DNA of 49,147 bases from Rhizobiaceae bacterium. Lineage in GTDB: Bacteria; Pseudomonadota; Alphaproteobacteria; Rhizobiales; Rhizobiaceae. Both the position numbers and the translations under genes were made by a program. The DNA lies in assembly GCA_029212415.1 (NCBI GenBank), contig JARGOF010000010.1, positions 109,011 through 158,157 on the forward strand, in the 5' to 3' direction. This document shows, piece after piece, positions 9,570 to 17,940 of the stretch (positions are counted from its first letter, which is position 1; every line of letters starts with the position of its first letter). The notes under the pieces were generated by a model. The model ran no database searches. It was not told the DNA's origin and worked only from the letters and a program-made list of their open reading frames with translations.

Positions 9570-10277
9570 ATGCAGACAATCGCGCTCGTCGATGACGACC
9601 GCAATATCCTCACCTCGGTTTCCATAGCACTGGAATCGGAAGGATATCGGGTCGAGACCTATACGGACGGAGTCTCCGCACTCGAGGGTCTGGTCGCCCA
9701 TCCGCCGCATCTTGCCATCCTTGATATCAAGATGCCGCGTATGGATGGCATGGAACTGCTGCGCAGAATGCGTCAGAAACTGGATACACCGGTGATTTTT
9801 CTCACGTCCAAGGACGAGGAGATTGATGAATTGTTCGGCCTGAAAATGGGCGCCGACGATTTCATCACCAAGCCGTTTTCACAGCGTCTGCTGGTTGAAC
9901 GCGTCAAGGCCATATTGCGCAGGGCTTCAAGCCGCGAGACATCCTCTTCTCCAAAACCCGGCAGCATCGAGAGTGCGTCGCTGGAACGCGGACAGCTGGT
10001 CATGGATCAGGAGCGTCATACCTGCACCTGGAAGGGCCAGCCGGTCACCCTGACGGTAACGGAATTTCTCATATTGCATTCGCTTGCCCAACGCCCCGGT
10101 GTGGTCAAAAGCCGTGACTCCTTGATGGACGCAGCCTATGACGAGCAGGTCTATGTGGACGATCGCACCATTGACAGTCACATCAAACGGTTGCGCAAGA
10201 AATTCAAGATGGTCGATGTCGAATTCGATATGATCGAAACGCTTTACGGGGTCGGTTACCGGTTCCGCGAAGATTGA
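9570..10277 (+). CDS. chvI: Two-component response regulator ChvI
   Basis: ChvI is the OmpR-family DNA-binding response regulator of the ChvG-ChvI (ExoS-ChvI) pair, which controls envelope, exopolysaccharide and acid-stress genes in rhizobia. The 235-residue protein has an N-terminal receiver with the acidic pair ALVDDDR and phospho-acceptor Asp52 in [13 protein letters not shown]. The Thr (FLTSKDEE) and Lys (ITKPFSQR) of the receiver active site are present. A C-terminal winged helix follows, ending in [11 protein letters not shown]...YGVGYRF. It sits 19 bases before chvG and diverges from pckA, as in other rhizobia. Confidence 0.95.
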   Translation: MQTIALVDDDRNILTSVSIALESEGYRVETYTDGVSALEGLVAHPPHLAILDIKMPRMDGMELLRRMRQKLDTPVIFLTSKDEEIDELFGLKMGADDFITKPFSQRLLVERVKAILRRASSRETSSSPKPGSIESASLERGQLVMDQERHTCTWKGQPVTLTVTEFLILHSLAQRPGVVKSRDSLMDAAYDEQVYVDDRTIDSHIKRLRKKFKMVDVEFDMIETLYGVGYRFRED

Positions 10278-10296
10278 AACCGGTCCGGTCTGAAAG

Positions 10297-12099
10297 ATGG
10301 CGACGCATATCCATGATGGAAAGGCCCAGGTAAAGCAGGTGAGCGAAGAATCCGGCACGGCGCAAAAGACCGTTGATTCGCGATCCTGGACCTATCCGTT
10401 CCTGGTGATCCGACGCACGCTGAGCCGCAGCATTTTTTCCAGCCTGACCCGCCGCATCCTCTATCTCAATCTTGCGGCGCTGGTCGTGCTGCTTTCCGGC
10501 ATTCTCTACCTCAACCAGTTCCGTGAGGGGCTGATTGATGCGCGCGTTGAAAGTCTGTTGACACAGGGCGAAATCATCGCTGCGGCCATTGCCGGTTCTG
10601 CCAGCGTTGAAACCGACAGCATTACCATTGATCCGGCCAAGCTGCTGGAATTGCAGGCCGGCGAAAGTGTATCACCGGGCGGTGATATCGAGGATCTGGA
10701 GTTTCCGATCAACCCGGAACGGGTGGCGCCGGTTTTGCGTCGTCTTATTTCACCCACCCGCACAAGGGCGCGCATCTATGATCGTGATGCCAGCCTGCTG
10801 CTTGATTCGCAGCAACTCTATTCAGCCGGACAAATCCTGCGATATGATTTGCCTCCATTGGAGCAGGAAAAACTGCCCTTTACCGAAGAGCTCATGGCTA
10901 TGCTGAACCGGCTGATCCAGCGCGCGGACCTGCCATTGTATCAGGAGCAGCCCGGTGGTGACGGCTCTTTGTACAAAGAGGTGCTGACCGCGCTGACAGG
11001 CGGGCCCAGCACCGTTGTGCGGGCCACCAACAAGGGTGAAATGATTGTATCGGTTGCGGTCCCTGTTCAGCGGTTCCGGGCGGTGCTGGGTGTTCTGCTT
11101 CTGTCGACACAGGCCGGTGACATTGACAAGATCGTGCGGGCAGAGCGGCTGGCCATCGTGCGGGTTTTCATCGTCGCAGCCTCGGTCAACATTCTGTTGT
11201 CGCTGCTGCTTGCGGGAACCATTGCCAATCCCCTGCATCGGCTGGCCGATGCAGCGCAAAGGGTGCGCAGAGGTATCAGTGCGCGTGAGGAAATTCCGGA
11301 TTTTTCTGCCCGCCAGGACGAGATCGGCAATCTTTCTGTGGCGCTGCGCAGCATGACCAACGCGCTGTATGATCGCATTGATGCCATTGAAAGTTTCGCA
11401 GCCGACGTCAGCCATGAGTTGAAAAACCCCCTGACGTCCCTGCGCAGTGCCGTTGAAACATTGCCTCTGGCCAGAAATGAAGCTTCGCGCACCCGGCTGA
11501 TGGACGTCATTCAACATGATGTGCGGCGTCTGGACCGGTTGATCAGCGACATTTCCGATGCGTCCCGTCTTGATGCCGAACTGGCGCGCCAGGATGCCTC
11601 GCCCCTTGATCTTCGCCAATTGCTCGAAGATATGGTCAATATCTCCAGTCAGACCCGCAAGGGGGCCAAATTTGTTGAGTTGAAACTGGAGATCGTTCCG
11701 TCCAACGCACCCAAGGGGCGCTTCATGGTCGACGGCTATGACCTGCGTATCGGTCAGGTCATTACCAATCTGATCGAAAATGCCCGCTCATTTGTCCCTG
11801 CAAAGGACGGCCGCATCACGCTTCGTCTCAGTGCCAACAGGGAGGATTGCTTTATCTTTGTTGAAGACAATGGTCCGGGCATCAGTACGGAAAATATCGA
11901 TCATATTTTCAGGCGCTTTTATACGGACCGGCCGGAAGGTGAGGCCTTTGGGCAGAATTCCGGGCTCGGCCTGTCCATCAGCCGGCAGATCATCGAAGCC
12001 CATGGCGGCACGTTGACAGCCGAAAACATGATCGATGAAACCAGTGGCAAGCGTCGGGGCGCGCGTTTCATCGTCACCCTGCCGTTGCATCAATCATGA
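10297..12099 (+). CDS. chvG: Sensor histidine kinase ChvG
   Basis: ChvG (ExoS) is the inner-membrane kinase that phosphorylates ChvI and is held off by periplasmic ExoR in rhizobia. The 600-residue protein has a cytoplasmic head of about 48 residues, membrane segment 1 (about 49-70) and a periplasmic sensor domain to about residue 280. Membrane segment 2 (VRVFIVAASVNILLSLLLAG) and a HAMP linker follow. The kinase core has His373 in ADVSHELKNPLTSL, the N-box IGQVITNLIENARSF, and G-boxes VEDNGPGIS and NSGLGLSI. ExoR is not in the window. Its start 19 bases after chvI supports one transcript. Confidence 0.95.
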   Translation: MATHIHDGKAQVKQVSEESGTAQKTVDSRSWTYPFLVIRRTLSRSIFSSLTRRILYLNLAALVVLLSGILYLNQFREGLIDARVESLLTQGEIIAAAIAGSASVETDSITIDPAKLLELQAGESVSPGGDIEDLEFPINPERVAPVLRRLISPTRTRARIYDRDASLLLDSQQLYSAGQILRYDLPPLEQEKLPFTEELMAMLNRLIQRADLPLYQEQPGGDGSLYKEVLTALTGGPSTVVRATNKGEMIVSVAVPVQRFRAVLGVLLLSTQAGDIDKIVRAERLAIVRVFIVAASVNILLSLLLAGTIANPLHRLADAAQRVRRGISAREEIPDFSARQDEIGNLSVALRSMTNALYDRIDAIESFAADVSHELKNPLTSLRSAVETLPLARNEASRTRLMDVIQHDVRRLDRLISDISDASRLDAELARQDASPLDLRQLLEDMVNISSQTRKGAKFVELKLEIVPSNAPKGRFMVDGYDLRIGQVITNLIENARSFVPAKDGRITLRLSANREDCFIFVEDNGPGISTENIDHIFRRFYTDRPEGEAFGQNSGLGLSISRQIIEAHGGTLTAENMIDETSGKRRGARFIVTLPLHQS

Positions 12100-12156
12100 T
12101 CCCCGCTGCAAAACAGTTACGCTTTTTAACATGGTCCGCAACATTGGGGTTGCAGG

Positions 12157-12615
12157 TTGGGCAATAAAGCAAAAAACATCCATGCAACGGCGCTTGTTGT
12201 TGGCGAAACAGGTGTGCTGATCATCGGCGCGTCGGGAAGCGGCAAGAGCCGGCTGGCGCTGGATTTTCTGCAGTCAGCTGTGATCGCGGGCAAATTTGCC
12301 GCCCTGGTTGCAGATGATCAGGTGTTTTTGGAACAGCTTGAAAACCGGCTGATGGCCATTGCGCCGGCGCCGACACGCGGCCTCATCGAGATCAGAGGTT
12401 CGGCAATCATGAAAATTGCCTGTATGGACAGGGCAATAATGCATCTGGTCATCTCAACCGCCAGCGCGGGCCAGGGTGATAGGTTGCCCGATCTGCACCA
12501 GCGTCAAGACGTTTTGCCCGGCCTGTCGATGCCCCTGCTTCACATGGTTCCCGGGCAAATGAAAAACCCGATTGAATTGCTGGCTGCTTTCGATGAAAAT
12601 CGATTGCTTTTGTAA
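12157..12615 (+). CDS. hprK: Short HPr kinase HprK (C-terminal domain only)
   Basis: HprK phosphorylates a serine of HPr and so sets the state of the nitrogen-type phosphotransferase system. The 152-residue product is the alphaproteobacterial short form: it keeps only the C-terminal kinase domain of the roughly 310-residue Firmicutes enzyme. Seen are the NIHATALVV entry strand, the P-loop IIGASGSGKSRL (Lys30) and VADDQVFLE, the acidic motif after it, then PAPTRGLIEIRG. No ATG precedes the conserved region, so the TTG at 12157 is taken as start, with GGGG 7 bases upstream. It follows chvG by 57 bases and precedes EIIA(Man) and HPr, its expected partners. Confidence 0.92.
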   Translation: MGNKAKNIHATALVVGETGVLIIGASGSGKSRLALDFLQSAVIAGKFAALVADDQVFLEQLENRLMAIAPAPTRGLIEIRGSAIMKIACMDRAIMHLVISTASAGQGDRLPDLHQRQDVLPGLSMPLLHMVPGQMKNPIELLAAFDENRLLL

Positions 12616-12797
12616 AACAACCGTAAATCTGTTGAAATGCATGCATTGCGCGATTAAGCGTTAACTTTGCATCGCTATGTTCTCCCGCTCGGTCCACATC
12701 GTTCCGGCTGGTAAATGTGACGCACAAGGTGCAGAATGGTGGAGGTTCTGATCGGGCAGGCCTATCTGGCACAAGCCGGCAGCAGGAGCAGGTATAC

Positions 12798-13199
12798 ATG
12801 ATTGGATTAGTGCTTGTCACACACGGCAAGCTCGCTGAGGAATTCCGCAACGCGCTGGAACATGTCGTAGGGCCGCAAAAGCTGCTCGAGACTGTTTCCA
12901 TTGGTCCCGAAGATGACATGGACCAGCGGCGCATGGATATCATTGAGGCTGTTTCCCAGGTCGAGGATGGACAGGGTGTCATTATCCTGACGGACATGTT
13001 TGGCGGCACACCCTCCAACCTGTCGATTTCGGTCATGGATAGCGGCCACACGGAAGTCATTGCCGGGGTCAATTTGCCGATGTTGATCAAGCTTGCCAGT
13101 GTCCGCAACGAAAATGACATGGAAAAGGCACTTGCAGAAGCGCAGGACGCCGGCCGCAAATATATCAATGTCGCGAGCAGGCTTCTCAGTGGAAAGTGA
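12798..13199 (+). CDS. PTS IIA component, mannose family (EIIA-Man / PtsM)
   Basis: This 133-residue protein matches the IIA domain of mannose-type PTS permeases, in which a His receives phosphate from HPr. His9 in GLVLVTHGKLAEEF is the phospho-site, and ILTDMFGGTPSNLS is the second family signature. No IIB, IIC or IID sugar-transport genes are near. In alphaproteobacteria this protein is thought to be a terminal phosphate acceptor with a regulatory role rather than a transporter part. The ATG at 12798 is chosen because AGGAG lies 8 bases upstream and homologues start MIGLVLVTHG. It is 3 bases from ptsH. The 182-base spacer upstream shows no clear promoter. Confidence 0.93.
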   Translation: MIGLVLVTHGKLAEEFRNALEHVVGPQKLLETVSIGPEDDMDQRRMDIIEAVSQVEDGQGVIILTDMFGGTPSNLSISVMDSGHTEVIAGVNLPMLIKLASVRNENDMEKALAEAQDAGRKYINVASRLLSGK

Positions 13200-13202
13200 C
13201 GC

Positions 13203-13493
13203 ATGACCGAAATGTCGTCGGGGACACTTGTGCGCAACTTTGATATTATCAACAAGCGCGGCCTGCACGCCCGTGCCTCGGCCAAATTCGTCAAGCTCGC
13301 CGCAAGTTTTGATGCAGAGATCAAGGTCACCAAAGATGGCTCAAGTGTCGGTGGCACATCGATCATGGGCCTGATGATGTTGGCGGCAAGCCCCGGTTGC
13401 TGCATCATGGTTTCCGCATCCGGCCCGGACGCAGAAAAGGCACTGGATGCATTGGACCAACTGGTCACCGACCGGTTCGGAGAGGAATGCTGA
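13203..13493 (+). CDS. ptsH: Phosphocarrier protein HPr (PtsH/NPr type)
   Basis: HPr relays phosphate from enzyme I to IIA proteins. The 96-residue protein has the active His22 in NKRGLHARASAKFVKL and a regulatory serine (Ser53) in VGGTSIMGLMMLAAS, at the place of Ser46 in Gram-positive HPr. Having both sites next to an hprK gene supports phosphorylation by HprK. It begins 3 bases after the EIIA gene. No enzyme I gene is in the window; in alphaproteobacteria that role belongs to PtsP, encoded elsewhere. Confidence 0.95.
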   Translation: MTEMSSGTLVRNFDIINKRGLHARASAKFVKLAASFDAEIKVTKDGSSVGGTSIMGLMMLAASPGCCIMVSASGPDAEKALDALDQLVTDRFGEEC

Positions 13494-13616
13494 CGGCCCT
13501 GACCGTCACACCGTAAGTGTCAGTTGACCTCCGCGTCTGGTAAATTTGCCGACAACAACGCTGATTGTTTGCACGGATTGCATATGCCCCAAGGGCATCG
13601 CATGCTTTTATATGAC

Positions 13617-13632
13617 ATAAAGACTTCTTTAT
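13617..13632. promoter_or_regulatory. 16-bp palindromic operator candidate upstream of ahcY
   Basis: ATAAAGA-CT-TCTTTAT is a perfect 7+7 inverted repeat, 116 bases before the ahcY ATG in the 255-base spacer after ptsH. A palindrome of this kind in front of methionine-cycle genes fits the sites assigned by comparative genomics to ArsR-family SAM/SAH-responsive regulators in alphaproteobacteria; that link is from memory and not proven here. A second, smaller inverted repeat ATGCCC-CAA-GGGCAT lies at 13584-13598. Confidence 0.55.
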
Positions 13633-13748
13633 ATCCTGTTGCCCTTTGCGGCATAGCCTGTTAAATGCGCTCATCTGATACCTGGGAACCCGGTATTGAC
13701 CCTTGTTGGACGCAGGCACGCAGCCTGGAACCACATTCGGAGAATTTG

Positions 13749-15149
13749 ATGAGCACTGATAAAGATTACATCGTCGCAGATATTTCGCAGGCCGCATACG
13801 GCCGCAAGGAAATCAATATTGCTGAAACAGAAATGCCGGGCCTGATGGCCTGTCGCGAAGAATTCGGGGCAAGGAAGCCGCTGAAGGGCGCGCGCATTAC
13901 CGGCTCCTTGCATATGACCATTCAGACCGCTGTGCTGATTGAAACGCTGCAGGAACTGGGCGCTGAAGTCCGTTGGGCTTCCTGCAATATCTTTTCAACG
14001 CAGGATCACGCGGCGGCGGCCATTGCTGCCACTGGAACCCCGGTTTTTGCCATCAAGGGCGAAACCCTGGAAGAATACTGGACCTATACGGATCGTATTT
14101 TCCAGTGGACGGATGGCGGCTTGTCCAACCTGATCCTCGATGATGGTGGCGATGCCACCATGTATATTCTGCTGGGCGCGCGCGCTGAAGCCGGAGAGGA
14201 TGTATTGAGCAATCCGGAAACAGAAGAAGAAGAGGTGCTGTTTGCGCAGATCCGCAAACGGCTGGCGCTTTCACCGGGTTTTTTCACCAAGCAGCGTGAT
14301 GAGATCAAGGGTGTAACGGAAGAAACCACCACGGGTGTCAACCGGCTTTACCAGCTGCAGAAAAAGGGCCTTCTTCCCTTTCCGGCCATCAACGTCAATG
14401 ATTCGGTCACCAAATCGAAATTCGACAACAAATATGGCTGTCGGGAATCACTGGTCGACGGTATTCGGCGTGCAACCGATGTGATGATGGCAGGCAAAGT
14501 GGCTGTTGTTTGCGGCTATGGCGATGTTGGCAAGGGCTCGGCAGCGTCGCTGCGCGGAGCCGGTGCACGGGTCAAGGTGACAGAAATCGATCCGATCTGC
14601 GCCCTGCAGGCGGCGATGGACGGCTTTGAGGTGGTTCAGCTTGAGGATGTCGTATCAACAGGCGACATCTTCATCTCCACAACCGGCAACAAGGACGTGA
14701 TCCGTCTGGAACATATGCGTGAAATGAAGGATATGGCCATCGTTGGCAATATCGGCCATTTCGACAATGAAATTCAGGTTCAGGCCCTGCGCAATTACAA
14801 GTGGGACAACATCAAGCCGCAGGTCGACATGATCGAATTTCCCGGCGGCAAACGCATGATCCTGCTTTCCGAGGGCCGCTTGCTCAATCTGGGCAATGCA
14901 ACCGGGCACCCGTCCTTTGTCATGTCGGCGTCATTCACAAACCAGGTGCTGGCGCAGATGGAGCTTTATAGCGATACGGGCAAATACGGTCATGAAGTCT
15001 ACGTGCTGCCGAAACACCTTGATGAAAAGGTCGCCAAATTGCATCTGGATAAACTGGGTGCGCGATTGAGCGAACTTTCAACAGAACAGGCCTCCTATAT
15101 CGGCGTCACGACCGATGGTCCCTACAAGCCGGAACACTATAGGTACTGA
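13749..15149 (+). CDS. ahcY: S-adenosylhomocysteinase AhcY
   Basis: AhcY splits S-adenosylhomocysteine into adenosine and homocysteine, relieving product inhibition of methyltransferases. The 466-residue protein has the family core: [19 protein letters not shown], the substrate-binding [20 protein letters not shown], and the NAD-binding [20 protein letters not shown]. The C-terminus [10 protein letters not shown] carries the conserved Lys and Tyr that reach into the next subunit's NAD site. The ATG at 13749 with an upstream GGAG gives the usual start; the frame is open upstream to 13665 but that part is not conserved in type. A palindromic operator candidate precedes it and a strong terminator follows. 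Confidence 0.97.
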   Translation: MSTDKDYIVADISQAAYGRKEINIAETEMPGLMACREEFGARKPLKGARITGSLHMTIQTAVLIETLQELGAEVRWASCNIFSTQDHAAAAIAATGTPVFAIKGETLEEYWTYTDRIFQWTDGGLSNLILDDGGDATMYILLGARAEAGEDVLSNPETEEEEVLFAQIRKRLALSPGFFTKQRDEIKGVTEETTTGVNRLYQLQKKGLLPFPAINVNDSVTKSKFDNKYGCRESLVDGIRRATDVMMAGKVAVVCGYGDVGKGSAASLRGAGARVKVTEIDPICALQAAMDGFEVVQLEDVVSTGDIFISTTGNKDVIRLEHMREMKDMAIVGNIGHFDNEIQVQALRNYKWDNIKPQVDMIEFPGGKRMILLSEGRLLNLGNATGHPSFVMSASFTNQVLAQMELYSDTGKYGHEVYVLPKHLDEKVAKLHLDKLGARLSELSTEQASYIGVTTDGPYKPEHYRY

Positions 15150-15179
15150 TTTATACTCTGTTACCCACAAGATATGGTA

Positions 15180-15213
15180 GCCGCACTCTTGACTTTGAGT
15201 GCGGCTTTTTTTT
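15180..15213 (+). terminator. Rho-independent terminator of ahcY
   Basis: The perfect 9-bp stem GCCGCACTC/GAGTGCGGC (15180-15188 and 15197-15205) has an 8-base loop and is followed by eight Ts. It starts 31 bases after the ahcY stop and separates the PTS/ahcY unit from the DivL-like gene. Confidence 0.95.
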
Positions 15214-15342
15214 GCCGTTCAAGTCTTCACCCTGATTCGCATACAAGTTACTATGAAATTCATTGATTCGCGCACCCGTTGGCAAACAGACGGGGCGCTC
15301 GCAGGGCTGTCTTGGGAAGTATGCGGCAAGAAGGAACAAGAC

Positions 15343-17934
15343 ATGCCGGAGACATTATCGTCTCGATCGGCGGACGTTGGTCAAGCAACGTGCGGGGAAC
15401 GTAACAGAACAAAAACACCTGTGCTCAGGGGCCGGCGGGACCCTTTGGGTCTATTGACGCCGATTTCTCTGCTGATGCCTCTGGCATTGGTCGTGTGCTC
15501 CGCGCCGGCATGGGCGCAATCCATACTCGAGAGCTTTTCTGACAGTTCAGCCACGGCAGACCGACAGCCCGGCGACCTGTTTACCAACTCGTTTGAAGTC
15601 ATGAGTTTTGCACTTGTTATCGGCGCCGTGTCAGCTGCGATGATGTCGGCATTCTGGATGATTCGTGAACGGGCCAAGATTGCCGCTGAGAATGCGCGGT
15701 TGCGCGCGACTCTCAGTGATGCAAATGCGGATCTGGCGCGCTACAGGTCGCTGATCATTGAAAAAGACCGTAGCCATGTGATCTGGGATGGACAGTCTCC
15801 GGTTCAGTTTCTCGGCAGCCTGCCGCCGCATTCGGGTGCACCGCTTTCCAATGCGGATTTTCTCGCATTTGGGCGCTGGCTCGAACCGACGAGCGCCTCA
15901 CGCATTGATCATGCGATCGGATCCCTGCGATCCAGTGCGACCGCTTTTGATATCGAAGTGGAAACCCAGCGCGGCCATCTTTTGGAAGTGCAGGGCCGCA
16001 CGTCTGGTGGACGCGCCTTTGTGCGTTTCGCCGCGCTTACCAATACCAGGGCAGACATTGCCGGCCTGAAAGCCGACAGAGATCGGCTTGTTGCTGCAAC
16101 CGAAACATTGCATGCGTTGCTCGACATGATCGATATGCCGGTATGGCTGCGTGACAATGAGGGCCGACTCAATTGGGTCAACCAATCCTATGCGCATGCG
16201 GTTGATGCGAAAGACAGTTCCGATGTGGTAAAACGAAATCTGGAATTGCTTGGCACCCAGGCAAGGGAGCGGATCAAGGCGGAGCGGCTTTCCAACAGGC
16301 CCTTCATCGACAAGGTTTCGACTGTTGTGCATGGCAACCGGGCGTTTTTTGAAGTGACGGATGCTGCCAGCGCAACCGGCTCCGCCGGTATGGCGCAGGA
16401 TATCAGCGAACTGGAAGCGGTGCGTGCGGAATTTCAGCGCACAGTCAAGAGCCATTCAGAAACGCTGGACCACCTGGCAACACCGGTTGCCATTTTTGAT
16501 GGCGCTCAGCGGTTGCAGTTTTACAATCAGGCCTTTCAGAACATCTGGGAACTCGACACGCCATTTCTTGAATCCAAACCGTCCAACGGTGAGTTTTTGG
16601 AGCGCTTGCGCGCCACCGGAAAACTGCCCGAGCCGACCTCCTGGCGGGACTGGAAAGAAACGATCCTCTCCGTCTACCAATCCGTGGATTCCCAGCCACA
16701 TCTTTGGCATTTGCCCGACGGACAGACATTGAACGTCTTTGCCAATATTCATCCCAGTGGCGGGGTGACCTGGGTCTTCGAGAATCTGACGGAGAAATAT
16801 GATCTCGAGACACGCTACAATACTTTGCTCAAGGTTCAGGGCGAAACCATCGATTACCTGGCCGAAGGTGTGTGTGTGTTTGGCGCCGATGGCAAACTGC
16901 GGCTTTCAAATCCGGCATTCCGGGCCATTTGGGCGATCCCGCAGAAAGCCGCCACGACAGGCACCCATGTCAATGAAATCGCCGAGATATGCAAACCATC
17001 CCACGAGGGTCCGGATGGTTGGGAATATTTTTCAGCAATCATAACCGGCTATGACGAAGGGCGTCAGACCCATGAGGGGCGCCTCGAGCTCAACAGTGGT
17101 CTTGTCCTTGACTATGCAATCGTTCCGCTACCCGATGCGCAGATGCTGCTGACTTTTGTCAATGTCACGGACCGTGCCAGTGTGGAAAAGGCGCTGACGG
17201 AAAAAAATGAAGCTTTGCGCAAGGCCGATGCACTGAAGAATAATTTCGTCCAGCATGTATCCTATGAGTTGCGTTCGCCGCTGACCAATATCATCGGCTT
17301 TACCGATCTGCTCAAAACACCGCAGATCGGTGCGTTGAACACACAGCAGTCCGAATATGTTGACCACATTTCCACATCGTCTTCCCTGCTTTTGACCATC
17401 GTCAACGACATCCTTGATCTGGCCACGGTTGATGCCGGGATCATGGAACTGGACATGCGCAATCTGGACCTGCACATGCTCATTGAAGAAGTATCTTCAC
17501 TCATTGAACGTCGGCTTGCGGAAAACAACATTTCGCTGGATGTGAAGATCGACGACAGCGTTGGGTCCATCGTTGCTGATTCACAACGCCTCAAGCAGAT
17601 TCTGTTCAAACTGCTCGGCAATGCGGCCAATTATGCCCCTGAGGGCAGCACAGTGCGGCTGTCCTGCCGGCGCGAAGCCGATGAGATTGTCTTTGAGGTC
17701 AGTGATGACGGACCGGGTATCCCCGGTGATATCTTGCAATCGGTTTTCAACCGGTTCGAATCACACAGCGCTGCCGGGCGACGAAGTGGTGCCGGTCTCG
17801 GCCTGTCCATTGTCGACAGCTTTGTCAGCCTGCACCATGGCTCCGTGTCGGTGAACAGTGATGAGGGCCGCGGCACCAGCGTGGTCTGTCGCCTGCCTGC
17901 CAAACCGCATCTTCCCTCGCAGGCGGCAGAGTAA
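15343..17934 (+). CDS. divL: DivL-like PAS-domain pseudo-histidine kinase (Tyr at H-box)
   Basis: This protein of about 863 residues has a hydrophobic N-terminal segment (LLMPLALVVCSAPAWA) and a second membrane segment after a short loop (FALVIGAVSAAMMSAFWMI). A coiled stretch, several PAS-like domains between about residues 140 and 610, and a histidine-kinase core follow. In the core the phospho-acceptor position reads QHVSYELRSPLTNIIGF: Tyr641 stands where kinases have His. The ATPase domain is intact (KLLGNAANYAP, SDDGPGIPG, RSGAGLGLSIV). That pattern is the hallmark of DivL, the CckA/DivK-binding cell-cycle regulator of Caulobacter and rhizobia. The following genes (tsaE/amgK, murU) also fit the divL neighbourhood as I recall it. 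The ATG at 15343 with AAGGAA upstream is preferred; longer starts run into the terminator. Confidence 0.85.
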   Translation: MPETLSSRSADVGQATCGERNRTKTPVLRGRRDPLGLLTPISLLMPLALVVCSAPAWAQSILESFSDSSATADRQPGDLFTNSFEVMSFALVIGAVSAAMMSAFWMIRERAKIAAENARLRATLSDANADLARYRSLIIEKDRSHVIWDGQSPVQFLGSLPPHSGAPLSNADFLAFGRWLEPTSASRIDHAIGSLRSSATAFDIEVETQRGHLLEVQGRTSGGRAFVRFAALTNTRADIAGLKADRDRLVAATETLHALLDMIDMPVWLRDNEGRLNWVNQSYAHAVDAKDSSDVVKRNLELLGTQARERIKAERLSNRPFIDKVSTVVHGNRAFFEVTDAASATGSAGMAQDISELEAVRAEFQRTVKSHSETLDHLATPVAIFDGAQRLQFYNQAFQNIWELDTPFLESKPSNGEFLERLRATGKLPEPTSWRDWKETILSVYQSVDSQPHLWHLPDGQTLNVFANIHPSGGVTWVFENLTEKYDLETRYNTLLKVQGETIDYLAEGVCVFGADGKLRLSNPAFRAIWAIPQKAATTGTHVNEIAEICKPSHEGPDGWEYFSAIITGYDEGRQTHEGRLELNSGLVLDYAIVPLPDAQMLLTFVNVTDRASVEKALTEKNEALRKADALKNNFVQHVSYELRSPLTNIIGFTDLLKTPQIGALNTQQSEYVDHISTSSSLLLTIVNDILDLATVDAGIMELDMRNLDLHMLIEEVSSLIERRLAENNISLDVKIDDSVGSIVADSQRLKQILFKLLGNAANYAPEGSTVRLSCRREADEIVFEVSDDGPGIPGDILQSVFNRFESHSAAGRRSGAGLGLSIVDSFVSLHHGSVSVNSDEGRGTSVVCRLPAKPHLPSQAAE

Positions 17935-17940
17935 GCCGCC

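Noticed and set aside
13494-13748. SAM or SAH riboswitch before ahcY
   Set aside because: I looked for conserved riboswitch cores and pairings and could not fit one; the palindrome at 13617-13632 is better read as a DNA operator.
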